Assembly (NCBI RefSeq): GCF_040358985.1
Contig: NZ_CP132932.1
Coordinates: forward strand, 4,092,001-4,156,000
Source: Tunturibacter empetritectus
Lineage (GTDB): Bacteria; Acidobacteriota; Terriglobia; Terriglobales; Acidobacteriaceae
Reading direction: 5' to 3'
DNA length: 64,000 nt
The notes under the pieces: generated by a model
Told to the model about the DNA's origin: nothing
Seen by the model: the letters and a program-made list of their open reading frames with translations, nothing else
Database searches by the model: none
Program-made: the position numbers and the translations under genes
Shown here: piece by piece, positions 54,264 through 62,057 of the stretch
Layout: each line of letters opens with the position of its first letter
Numbering within the stretch: position 1 is the first letter of the stretch

Positions 54264-54733
54264 CTCTAAAAGACACATACTTAGGATTTATAAAGAGTCC
54301 GTCATTCTGAGCAGAGCGAAGAATCCCCGCATTTTGCCGCCGCCTGCTTCATCGCTAACGCCTGCTTCAACAACGTTGGCGCCCGTTCGCCTTTGCCTGT
54401 TTCATTCGCACAAACTCAAAAAATCGTCATCTCGACCTAAGCTGCTCACGGTTTTATCGTGACCAGCGCAGTGGAAAGACCCCCGCATTTGTCTTTTCAA
54501 ACTCAAACTTCAAAAACGCCATGCCTGATGAAGGAGTGCAGTTCCTCGAGGGAACCATTTGCAGACAAATCAGGCACTGAATGCTTTCTGGGATTGGTGC
54601 AGGAACGGTCACGGGCTCACGATGCCCAAGCGTAAAGATAGGTTTTAAGATCATGTATATCCTCTCGGGTGCATTGGTAGCTCGAGCGCGGACCATACCA
54701 TTCTCGGGTGGTACGGCAAGGCAGAACCGCTTA
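54264..54733. other. 470-bp gap between convergent argS and pepA
   Basis: There is no credible gene. It contains the dispersed repeat at 54301-54334 and a second degenerate relative at about 54427-54490 (CGTCATCTCGACC... ACCCCCGCATTTG). Transcripts from both sides probably end here, but no single T-run terminator is clear. Confidence 0.6.
54301..54334 (+). repeat. Dispersed repeat GTCATTCTGAGC...CCCCGCATTT
   Basis: GTCATTCTGAGCAGAGCGAA then GAATCCCCGCATTT; the only difference from 44165-44199 over about 33 bases is one substitution. It lies 38 bases after the argS stop. Confidence 0.85.
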
Positions 54734-56290
54734 CTAGTCTGAGTACCCCCGCACCCACTCCAGAATCGACCTCACCGCCACGCCACTAGGCCCATTCGCA
54801 ATCCAAGGCTTATTCTCATCGTGCCAGGCACACCCAGCGATATCCAGATGCAACCAGGGCGTCTCCCCCACAAACTCCTTCAAGAACATCGCCGCCGAAA
54901 TAGCCCCACCCCACCGATTCGCCCCCGTATTCCTCATATCCGCAATATGGCTCTTGATCTGATCCTTGTAATCATCGGTGCAGGGAAGCCGCCAGAACTT
55001 TTCCCCTGAGATCTTCGTCGCGTCCGTAAACTTCTGCCAAGTCGGCTCATCGTTCGAGAACAAACCCACATTCACAATCCCCAACGCCACCACGCAAGCC
55101 CCCGTCAGCGTCGCCGCATCGATCAAATGCGTGCAACCCAGCGTCTTCGCATAGTGCAAACCATCCGCCAGCACCAGCCGTCCCTCCGCGTCTGTGTTGA
55201 TCACCTCAATCGTCTTGCCCGACATCGCCGTCACGACATCGCCCGGCCGATAAGCCTTCCCATCCGGCATATTCTCCGCCGAGCACACAATCCCAATCAC
55301 CTTCACCCTCGGCTTCAACTGCGCAATCGCACGCATCGCGCCGATCATAGCCGCCGCCCCGGCCATGTCGTACTTCATCTTCTCCATGCCATCGCCCGGC
55401 TTGATCGAGATCCCGCCCGTGTCGAACGTAATCCCTTTCCCCACCAGCCCCAGCACTGGAGCATCCTTCGTCGGCGCCTCACCCTTCCCGAGCTTCGGCT
55501 CATACGTCATCACAATCAGCGCTGGCGGCTGCTCCGAACCCTGCGCTACTGCGGCAAACGCCCCCATCTTCAACTCCAGCAGCTTCACCGTCGAATGCAC
55601 CTCGCACTTCAATCCCATCTCCGAGCACATCGCCGCCGCACGCTTACCAAGCTCCGTTGGCGTCAGCACATTGCCGGGCTCATTCACCAGTGACCGCGCA
55701 AAGTTCTGCGCCGACGCCACAATCACTCCAGCGTCAAAGCCTTCCTGGATCTCCGCCCGGGTTGACTTCTCTGCCTCCTTCGCAATCACCGAAAGCGACC
55801 GCACCGACCGGTCCTTCCGTTCACTCCGATACGTATCCCAATCCTTCTCCGCAACCTCCGCACCTTCCACCAGCACGCGCGACAGCAACGCACAGGGCAG
55901 CGTCTCCAGGTGTTCATCGTCCAGCGCATGGTCCTCAGGAAACGCAATCGCCATCTCCCGGACTCCCAGCGGCTTGGCCGCACGCACCGCAGTCCCCGCA
56001 CCCTTGCGAACCTCATCCACCGACAGGCCCTTCGCCTTGCCCAGCCCCACCACCAGCAACCGCTCCGTCTTCAACCCATTCGGACCATGCAGCAACAACG
56101 TCTCGCCCACCGTAGCTTTGAACTCGCCCGACGCCAGAACCTTCGCCGCCGAATCCGCCACCGAATCCGACGTCGTCAACAAAGCCACCAGCGGCTCAGC
56201 ATCTTTGCCCACAGCGATATCCACGGCAAATACAGCCAGCAGCGGCGTTTGAAACCCGGCAGCATCCTGAAAGAGTAACTTCGTGTCCAT
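54734..56290 (-). CDS. pepA: Leucyl aminopeptidase (M17)
   Basis: The product has 518 residues. The cytosol aminopeptidase signature NTDAEGRLVLADGLHYA is intact, preceded by VGKGITFDTGGISIKPGDGM (metal-binding Lys and Asp). DMAGAAAMIGAMRAIAQL is also conserved. The N-terminal half is the M17 N-domain. The enzyme is probably a hexameric two-metal peptidase in the cytoplasm. It is codirectional with smpB, 62 bp downstream of it, and convergent with argS. Confidence 0.95.
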   Translation of the reverse strand: MDTKLLFQDAAGFQTPLLAVFAVDIAVGKDAEPLVALLTTSDSVADSAAKVLASGEFKATVGETLLLHGPNGLKTERLLVVGLGKAKGLSVDEVRKGAGTAVRAAKPLGVREMAIAFPEDHALDDEHLETLPCALLSRVLVEGAEVAEKDWDTYRSERKDRSVRSLSVIAKEAEKSTRAEIQEGFDAGVIVASAQNFARSLVNEPGNVLTPTELGKRAAAMCSEMGLKCEVHSTVKLLELKMGAFAAVAQGSEQPPALIVMTYEPKLGKGEAPTKDAPVLGLVGKGITFDTGGISIKPGDGMEKMKYDMAGAAAMIGAMRAIAQLKPRVKVIGIVCSAENMPDGKAYRPGDVVTAMSGKTIEVINTDAEGRLVLADGLHYAKTLGCTHLIDAATLTGACVVALGIVNVGLFSNDEPTWQKFTDATKISGEKFWRLPCTDDYKDQIKSHIADMRNTGANRWGGAISAAMFLKEFVGETPWLHLDIAGCAWHDENKPWIANGPSGVAVRSILEWVRGYSD

Positions 56291-56352
56291 GCCCTATCGT
56301 AACCCGACAGCCTGTCGATCATCTTTGAAGTAAAACTACAACGAAAGTAGAA

Positions 56353-56892
56353 CTACCCTCGTTGACTCCGGGCCACCGCGGCCTTGGCCTCGTTATCGGC
56401 CTCGCGCTTGCGTTCCGTGGCGCGTTTGTCCCACTCCTGCTTGCCCTTCGCCAGAGCAATCTCGCACTTCACCCGCCCATTGCGAAAATAAAGTCGTGTC
56501 GGGATCAGCGTAAATCCCTTCTGCTTCGTCATACCCTCGAGCTTCCGCACCTCGCTCTTATGCAGCAGCAGCTTCCTCGTACGCAGCGAATCATGATTCA
56601 TCGCATTCCCATGAGAGAACGGTCCAATGTGCGCATTCAGCAGAAAACACTCGCCGTCCTTCAGCAGCCCATAAGCGTCCTTCAGATTCGCCTTGCCCTC
56701 ACGGATCGACTTCACCTCGGTCCCACGCAGCGCCACCCCGGCCTCGAACTTGTCTGTCAAAAAATAGTTAAAACTAGCCGACCGGTTGAACGCGGCATCC
56801 CGCTTGCCCGCCGCCACCGGATCGCGGTCCTTCTCCTTCACCACCGGTTTGGGCTGGTGGGCGGCTATCGTGTTGGACATAGAACGTGCCAT
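56353..56892 (-). CDS. smpB: SsrA-binding protein SmpB
   Basis: The product has 179 residues. It contains FEAGVALRGTEVKSIREGKA, NLKDAYGLLKDGECFLLNAH, RKLLLHKSEVRKLEG and the basic C-tail KGKQEWDKRATERKREAD. SmpB pairs with tmRNA to rescue stalled ribosomes. The ATG at 56892 is four codons before a second Met; either may be used. No tmRNA gene was seen in the window. Confidence 0.95.
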   Translation of the reverse strand: MARSMSNTIAAHQPKPVVKEKDRDPVAAGKRDAAFNRSASFNYFLTDKFEAGVALRGTEVKSIREGKANLKDAYGLLKDGECFLLNAHIGPFSHGNAMNHDSLRTRKLLLHKSEVRKLEGMTKQKGFTLIPTRLYFRNGRVKCEIALAKGKQEWDKRATERKREADNEAKAAVARSQRG

Positions 56893-57243
56893 GCAATCTC
56901 TTACTTTAACACGCCTGCAACTTTCGATTCACACGCAGCCCTCACCCGAGCGGCTCCCGCGCGTCTAATCACAATCTCGTCCGTCAGTCCTACCTTGACG
57001 TCATGAGATCTGCCCAATCCTCCAGCCGCGAGCCGTGCCCCACAACGACCGCGGACCATCCCCAGCACCTACCCACTTTTTGACGAGGTCACTTTGGAGC
57101 GAATGCTATACTCACCCGAGCGCAGCAGCCTGGCAGGCACGGACCCCACAGGCAGCGCCCACGCCGGAAAGATCTTCCCGGCAGGCGTTATCTCCGGCAA
57201 ACGCCATACTCTTCACGGTGTAAAGGACGAAAACGGAAGCAGC
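56893..57243. other. 351-bp gap between divergent smpB and secretin gene
   Basis: The gap has no credible gene. It contains an extended -10-like promoter candidate at 57104-57112 for the secretin gene. The same reading frame extends upstream from 57244 to 57094, but without a ribosome binding site. Confidence 0.5.
57104..57112 (+). promoter_or_regulatory. Candidate extended -10 promoter for secretin gene
   Basis: TGCTATACT matches an extended -10 (TGnTATAAT-like). TTGACG at 57080-57085 is present, but the 21-base spacer is too long for a normal -35. The predicted start would be about 57119, leaving a 125-base leader. Confidence 0.35.
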
Positions 57244-59727
57244 ATGGGTCGCGTGTACAAAACAATCAGCCGTCTATCAATCTCTCCCCGTCGTGTGTAT
57301 CAAGGCCGCGCGCTCCCTGCTTTGCTCCTCTGCGGCATCGCGAGCCTCTGCGCCACAACCGCACACGCCCAGTCAGCCGCCAAGTGGGACAAGCACGGCC
57401 AGGACGCAGAAGCGCGTCAGGACTTCGACGCAGCTTATGAGGACTATCACAACGCCGTCCTCAAAAAGCCGAAGGACCTCCGCTTCTTGGAGCACTTCCA
57501 GAAGATGCGCTATCAGGCCGCAGTCGCCCACGTCGATCGCGGCCGCGTCCTTCGCCAGAACGGCGACATCCAGGGTGCCATGGCCCAGTTCAATCGCGCC
57601 CTCCAGATCGACTCCGGCAACCAGGCCGCCGAGCAGGAGATCAATCAGATCCAGAGAGAGCAACAGGTAGAGCGTGATAATACTCCCCAGGCGAAGGAGC
57701 AGATGTCGCGGCAGAACGAGACCCTTAGCACGCTCGGCTCCATCGCCGGCCCGGTCGAACTCAAGCCCGTCTCTAACGATCCCATCACCCTCCACATGGT
57801 CGAGGACGTAAAGGTCATCTACGAAGCCATCGGCAAGGCGGCTGGCCTCAACGTCCTCTTCGACCCCGACTACAGCTCCAAGCGCATCCCTGTCGACCTC
57901 ACCAACGTCACCCTCTCGGACGCCCTCCGCATCGTCGGCACCATCTCCGGCACCTTCTACAAGGCCATCACACCCAACACCATCTTCATTGCCACCAACT
58001 CGCGCACCAAGCGCACCGACCTCGACGAGCAAGCCGTCCAGACCTTTTATCTCACCAACGCCAGCCAGCAGAACGACGCCAACGAAGTCGTCATTGCCAT
58101 TCGCAACCTGCTCGATCCAAGCGTAAAGATCTATCTCGTTCCCAGCCAGAACGCCATCGTCATGCGCGCCACGCCCGACCAGCTCCTCCTCGCGCAAAAG
58201 CTTTTGAACGACCTTGATCGTGCTCGCCCCGAAGTGGTCGTAGATGTCGCCGTCCTCGAAGTCAACAAGAACGTCGAACACAACCTCGGCATCACGCTGC
58301 CGCAATCCATCACCCTCACCCCACAGGCCAATCCCAACACCACTTCATCCAGTAGCAGTAGTAGTAGCGGCACCGGTACCGGCACAGGCACAGGAACCAC
58401 CTCCAACTTTACCCTCAACACCCTCGCCCACCTCAACGCCAACAACTTCGCCGTAGGCATCACCGGTGGCACTCTTAACGCGCTGCTCACCGACGCCGAC
58501 ACCCGCGTCCTTCAGAACCCCAGCATCCGCGCCACCGATGGTCAGCGCGCAACCATGAAGATCGGTGAGAAGATCCCCGTAGCAACCGGATCTTACAACG
58601 CAGGCGTATCCACCGGCGTAGCCAGCATCGGCGTCCAGACCCAGTTCACCTACCTCGATATCGGCGTCAACATCGACATGACCCCCACCGTCCACTATGA
58701 CCGCGAAGTCACCCTCAAAATGAAGATCGAGGTGCTCTCCCAGGTCACTACCGTCAACATCAGCGGGGTCAACGAGCCCGTCATCGGTCAGCGTACCTCT
58801 GAGCAGGTCATCACCCTCAAGGACGGCGAGCCCAGTCTTCTCGCCGGCATCATCACCAAGAACGACGCCCTGAACATCGCCGGCACCCCAGGCATCGGCG
58901 AGCTGCCCTTCTTCAAGTACTTCTTTACCTCCCGCGACAAGATCAACGACAAGCAAGAGATCGTCTTCATCATCATACCGCACATCGTCCGCGAGTCTGT
59001 TCTCACCCGCGCCAACGTCCGCCCCATCGACACTGGCACCGGTCAGTCGATCGAGCTACGCCGCGACGCGTCCACCAACGACAGCGACTCCGAGCCCATC
59101 TACCCCAACAAACCGCACACTCCTGCCTCACCGACCAGCGCAGCCAATGCTGCCAGCACCATGGTCCAGCAGCTAAGCCAGCAAGCCGCTCCAGTCGCTC
59201 CACCTGCCAACTACATTCCAGGAGCACAAACTCCCGCGACCCAGCCCGCTGCCACGCCTCAACCGGCAACCCAGACCCCCGCAGTCCAGGCACCAGCGAC
59301 CCCAACCGTCGGCGGACCACCCGTCAGCTTCACCGTCGTCCCGCCAGACTCCAACCAGCCCGTCGGTAGCACCTTCCAGGTCGCCGTCATGCTCGGCAAC
59401 GGACACGACGTCTTCTCCGTGCCTCTCCAGCTCCAGTTCAACCCGGCGCTCCTCCAGCTCGTTAACGTTGACGCCGGAGACTTCCTCGGCAAAGATGGCC
59501 AGGCCGTCTCCCTCGTCCACCGCGAAGACAACGGCCTCGTCGCCATCTCCTCCATCCGTCCGCCCAACACGGCCGGAGTCAGCGGAACCGGCAGCCTCTG
59601 CACCCTCACCTTCAAGGCAGTCGCTCCCGGAGATTCAACCCTGACTCTCGTCAAAGTCGGCGCTCTCAACAGCGCGCAGGCCAATCTTCCGGCCGTCGGT
59701 TCGCAGGCCACGGTGCATGTCAAGTAA
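57244..59727 (+). CDS. Secretin (GspD-like) with TPR head and C-terminal cohesin-like domain
   Basis: The product has 827 residues. A signal peptide (LPALLLCGIASLCATTAHA) is followed by a TPR-like region (about 50-150). Secretin short domains (PITLHMVEDVKVIYEAIGKA, IFIATNSRTKRTDLDEQAVQ) precede the secretin core (VDVAVLEVNKNVEHNLGI; TDADTRVLQNPSIRATDGQ; GELPFFKYFFTSRDKINDKQ). A Ser/Gly/Thr tract near residue 375 (SSSSSSSSGTGTGTGTG) interrupts the core. Residues about 690-827 resemble a cohesin domain (SFTVVPPDSNQPVGSTFQVA, SVPLQLQFNPALLQLVNVDA). The start at 57244 follows GGAAG. It heads a cluster with two pseudopilins. Confidence 0.88.
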   Translation: MGRVYKTISRLSISPRRVYQGRALPALLLCGIASLCATTAHAQSAAKWDKHGQDAEARQDFDAAYEDYHNAVLKKPKDLRFLEHFQKMRYQAAVAHVDRGRVLRQNGDIQGAMAQFNRALQIDSGNQAAEQEINQIQREQQVERDNTPQAKEQMSRQNETLSTLGSIAGPVELKPVSNDPITLHMVEDVKVIYEAIGKAAGLNVLFDPDYSSKRIPVDLTNVTLSDALRIVGTISGTFYKAITPNTIFIATNSRTKRTDLDEQAVQTFYLTNASQQNDANEVVIAIRNLLDPSVKIYLVPSQNAIVMRATPDQLLLAQKLLNDLDRARPEVVVDVAVLEVNKNVEHNLGITLPQSITLTPQANPNTTSSSSSSSSGTGTGTGTGTTSNFTLNTLAHLNANNFAVGITGGTLNALLTDADTRVLQNPSIRATDGQRATMKIGEKIPVATGSYNAGVSTGVASIGVQTQFTYLDIGVNIDMTPTVHYDREVTLKMKIEVLSQVTTVNISGVNEPVIGQRTSEQVITLKDGEPSLLAGIITKNDALNIAGTPGIGELPFFKYFFTSRDKINDKQEIVFIIIPHIVRESVLTRANVRPIDTGTGQSIELRRDASTNDSDSEPIYPNKPHTPASPTSAANAASTMVQQLSQQAAPVAPPANYIPGAQTPATQPAATPQPATQTPAVQAPATPTVGGPPVSFTVVPPDSNQPVGSTFQVAVMLGNGHDVFSVPLQLQFNPALLQLVNVDAGDFLGKDGQAVSLVHREDNGLVAISSIRPPNTAGVSGTGSLCTLTFKAVAPGDSTLTLVKVGALNSAQANLPAVGSQATVHVK

Positions 59728-60316
59728 GGCAGGGATCAGGGTGCAGGGATCAGGGCGTCGAGTACGCACTAAAGCAGGGTGTAGGGTGCAGGGATCAGGG
59801 CGTAGAGCACGCCACACACCCAGCCCTGAACCCTCCGCCCTGTACCCTAAGCCCTTCACCCTAACCCCACAATCAGGTCTCACCCTCGTCGAACTCATCA
59901 TCTGCGTCGCCATTGTAGCCCTGCTCGCCTCCGCGGCCATTCCCATCGCCCGCTTCCAGGTCAAACGCACCAAAGAGCGCGAGCTTCGCCGCGACCTCTG
60001 GGAGATGCGCGACGCCATCGACCACTACAAAGACGCCGCCGACAAGGGAGCCTTCCAGATCAAAGCAGACTCCCTCGGATACCCCCCGGACCTGCAAACC
60101 CTCGTCGATGGAGTCGAGGTCACCGCAGCCCAGGGGAAAAAGGTAAAATTTCTTCGTCGCATCCCCACCGACCCCATGACCAACAACACCGACTGGGGCA
60201 TGCGCTCCAACCAGGACGACACGGACTCCGACTCCTTCGGCGGCCAAAACGTCTTTGACGTCCACAGCAAGAGCACCGGAACCGCACTCGACGGAACGAA
60301 GTACTCCACATGGTAG
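59717..60316 (+). CDS. GspG-like pseudopilin with unclear start
   Basis: The open frame gives up to 199 residues. The conserved part begins at the prepilin site SG|LTLVELIICVAIVALLASAA (Gly about residue 54) and continues with GspG-like ELRRDLWEMRDAIDHYKD and DTDSDSFGGQNVFDVHSKS. From residue 7 to about 50 the frame runs through the GGGTGCAGGG repeat tract, so the real leader and start are unknown. GTG codons at 59741 and 59786 are in frame and follow AGGG-rich sequence. Its stop overlaps the next frame's first possible ATG at 60310. Confidence 0.75.
   Translation: MSSKAGIRVQGSGRRVRTKAGCRVQGSGRRARHTPSPEPSALYPKPFTLTPQSGLTLVELIICVAIVALLASAAIPIARFQVKRTKERELRRDLWEMRDAIDHYKDAADKGAFQIKADSLGYPPDLQTLVDGVEVTAAQGKKVKFLRRIPTDPMTNNTDWGMRSNQDDTDSDSFGGQNVFDVHSKSTGTALDGTKYSTW
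59739..59866. repeat. GGGTGCAGGG repeat tract within pseudopilin leader
   Basis: The tract contains two exact 20-base copies of GGGTGCAGGGATCAGGGCGT at 59739-59758 and 59784-59803 (45 bases apart, so in frame). A complementary CCCT-rich part follows (CCCTGAACCCT, CCCTTCACCCT at 59852-59862), giving it hairpin potential. Confidence 0.85.
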
Positions 60317-60918
60317 CCACTCCCCCAATTCGGCAAGATACCGTCGCAGTAATCCGCCAATACTTCGCTGTCATCCTGACCCTGAGCCTGTCGAAGGGGA
60401 AGGATCCCCGCATTTTGTTCGGAGCGCCACGACTCTTACAGACCCCAGCCATCCCAACACCAGCCCCAAACCCTGAGCCCTGCACCCTAAACCCTGCACC
60501 CCGTTTCCCTGAACCCCTTTTCACTGAACCCTGTCCCACCTCAGGCTTTACCCTCCTCGAGCTGATGATCGTCATGGTCGTCATCGGCCTCCTTGCCGCC
60601 ATCGCCATCCCCGCCTACACCAGCAACATCCGCAACGCCAAAGAGGCTGTCCTTAAGGAAGATCTCCACACCATGCGCCAGGCCATCGACTCCTACACCG
60701 TCGACAAAGCCAAGGCCCCCCAATCCCTCGACGACCTCGTCCAGGCGGGCTACCTCAAGTCGATGCCCGTCGACCCCTTCACCCACCGCTCCGACACCTG
60801 GCTCCCCGTCCAGGAGGACACCAACATGAGCCTCGACCAGACCGAAACCGGCATCGACGACGTCCACAGCGGAGCCCAGCAAACCGCCTCCGACGGCACC
60901 TCTTACAACACCTGGTAA
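60310..60918 (+). CDS. GspG-like pseudopilin, second copy, unclear start
   Basis: The open frame has 202 residues. The conserved part starts at SG|FTLLELMIVMVVIGLLAAIA (Gly about residue 78) and continues NIRNAKEAVLKEDLHTMRQA, DDLVQAGYLKSMPVDPFTH and the TGIDDVHSGAQQ end. Upstream the frame passes through the 60369-60416 repeat and a CCCTGCACCC tract. The ATG at 60310 (MVATPPIRQ) is therefore suspect; an in-frame TTG near 60416 would leave a 44-residue leader. The two pseudopilins are similar in their C-terminal ends (DVHSKSTGTALDGTKYSTW and DVHSGAQQTASDGTSYNTW). Confidence 0.75.
   Translation: MVATPPIRQDTVAVIRQYFAVILTLSLSKGKDPRILFGAPRLLQTPAIPTPAPNPEPCTLNPAPRFPEPLFTEPCPTSGFTLLELMIVMVVIGLLAAIAIPAYTSNIRNAKEAVLKEDLHTMRQAIDSYTVDKAKAPQSLDDLVQAGYLKSMPVDPFTHRSDTWLPVQEDTNMSLDQTETGIDDVHSGAQQTASDGTSYNTW
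60369..60416 (+). repeat. Degenerate dispersed repeat TGTCATCCTGA...CCCCGCATTTT
   Basis: TGTCATCCTGACCCTGAGCC, then TGTCGAAGGGGAAGGATCCC and CGCATTTT. It is an extended relative of the 44165 family, with extra bases in the middle. It lies inside the open frame upstream of the second pseudopilin. Confidence 0.7.
60466..60535 (-). repeat. CCCTGCACCC repeat tract before second pseudopilin
   Basis: CCCTGAGCCCTGCACCCTAA, then ACCCTGCACCCCGTTTCCCT and further CCCT-rich units. CCCTGCACCC is the reverse complement of GGGTGCAGGG in the tract at 59739, so the same family lies here in the opposite orientation. Confidence 0.8.
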
Positions 60919-60957
60919 CACCTGCCCAAGCGAAGCTATATCACCCTCAGCTTTTGC

Positions 60958-60990
60958 TGTCATCCTGAGCGCAGCGAAGGATCCCGAAGG
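60958..60990 (+). repeat. Dispersed repeat, degenerate copy
   Basis: TGTCATCCTGAGCGCAGCGA, then AGGATCCC and a GAAGGA variant in place of CCCCGCATTT. It lies 40 bases after the second pseudopilin stop. Confidence 0.7.
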
Positions 60991-61154
60991 ACCCTACCAG
61001 TCCCAACCGTTCGTCGCTTTCACCCCCCAGCAGTCGGCTGTTGTTTCTCTCCCTCACAAGACCCTGTGCAGACCCAGTACATCAAAAACGTAAAAGCAAC
61101 CGAAAAGTTGCACTTTCCACCCGCATCCTCTAACATGCAACCAAGAGGTTGCCC

Positions 61155-61610
61155 ATGTCCACCAACCGCATCGAAAAAACAATCGAACTCAAAGCCCCCA
61201 TCTCCCGCGTCTGGCGAGCCCTCACCGACCACCGCGAGTTCGGCGAATGGTTCCACGTCAAGCTCGAAGGCCCCTTCCTTCCCGGCTCCATCATCCGCGG
61301 CCAAATCACTCATCCCGGCTACGAGCACCTCATCATGGAAGTCACCACCCAGAAGATCGAGCCTGAGAACCTCTTCTCCTACACCTGGCACCCCTACGCC
61401 GTCGATCCCAAAGCCGACTACTCGAACGAACCTCCGACCCTCGTCGAATTTCGTTTGAAGAGTATCCCCGGCGGCACCTTCCTCCAGGTCACCGAATCAG
61501 GCTTCGACAAGATCCCCGAGCACCGCCGTCTCGAGGCCTTCCGCATGAACGACAACGGCTGGGCGCAACAGCTCGGCAATATCGAAGCCCATGTCACCCA
61601 GAACCCCTAG
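61155..61610 (+). CDS. SRPBCC / AHSA1-type protein
   Basis: The product has 151 residues from the ATG at 61155, behind AGAGG; a TTG two codons earlier is less likely. It has KTIELKAPISRVWRALTDHR, GEWFHVKLEGPFLPGSIIRG and TPTLVEFRLK-like strands of the AHSA1 (PF08327) fold, which binds hydrophobic ligands in a deep cavity. The START-like domain is complete. Its 3' end overlaps the ArsR-type gene by 20 bases, implying coupled translation. Confidence 0.88.
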   Translation: MSTNRIEKTIELKAPISRVWRALTDHREFGEWFHVKLEGPFLPGSIIRGQITHPGYEHLIMEVTTQKIEPENLFSYTWHPYAVDPKADYSNEPPTLVEFRLKSIPGGTFLQVTESGFDKIPEHRRLEAFRMNDNGWAQQLGNIEAHVTQNP

Positions 61611-61929
61611 CAGACGCCAAAGATCCTACGCCCCCGTCTTCGCCGCCCTAGGAGATCGAACGCGGCTGTCGCTGGTCATCACACTCTCCACCGGCCCGCC
61701 GCAATCGATCGCCCAGTTGACCGAAGGCTCCCCCCTCACCCGCCAGGCCATCACCAAGCATCTGCGGGTGCTCGAAAGCGTCGGCATCGTTCATGCCGTC
61801 CGCAGTGGCCGCGAAAGCCTCTTCGAGTTCGACCCCCAGCCTCTGGAAGAGATGAAGCGGTATTTGGACCAAGTCTCCCAGCAGTGGGATCAGGCGCTGG
61901 GCAGGCTAAAATCCTTCGTCGAGAGGTAG
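61591..61929 (+). CDS. ArsR-family transcriptional regulator
   Basis: The product has 112 residues. A winged helix-turn-helix starts AALGDRTRLSLVITLS and contains SPLTRQAITKHLRVLESVGI as the recognition helix. The beta wing is VHAVRSGRESLFEFDPQPLE. No ArsR-type metal Cys pair (CxC) is visible in the recognition helix, so it is not a classic arsenic sensor. ArsR with AHSA1 is a frequent operon pair, in which the regulator and ligand-binding protein may act together. This is an association, not a proven mechanism. Confidence 0.9.
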   Translation: MSPRTPSRRQRSYAPVFAALGDRTRLSLVITLSTGPPQSIAQLTEGSPLTRQAITKHLRVLESVGIVHAVRSGRESLFEFDPQPLEEMKRYLDQVSQQWDQALGRLKSFVER

Positions 61930-62057
61930 CCTGCTCGCAAAGCCACCAGAGCAGACCCAGGCAGTATCCCTCCGCTCACCAAAAGGCGCATACTATGGTC
62001 TAAGACACGTCGAGCTGCGTCCGGCCAGCAGGGAAGCGGCCCATCAGGAGACCCCAC

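Noticed and set aside
55365..56252. 295-residue plus-strand frame across pepA
   Set aside because: PepA motifs on the minus strand are complete; this frame is a Ser/Thr/Pro-rich shadow.
57373..58305. 310-residue minus-strand frame across the secretin
   Set aside because: The plus-strand gene has signal peptide and secretin motifs; the minus frame is Val/Asp/Gly-rich without homology.
59730..59870. Possible CRISPR array in the GGGTGCAGGG tract
   Set aside because: There are only two exact 20-base copies with no regular spacers and no cas genes; it fits a dispersed repeat tract.
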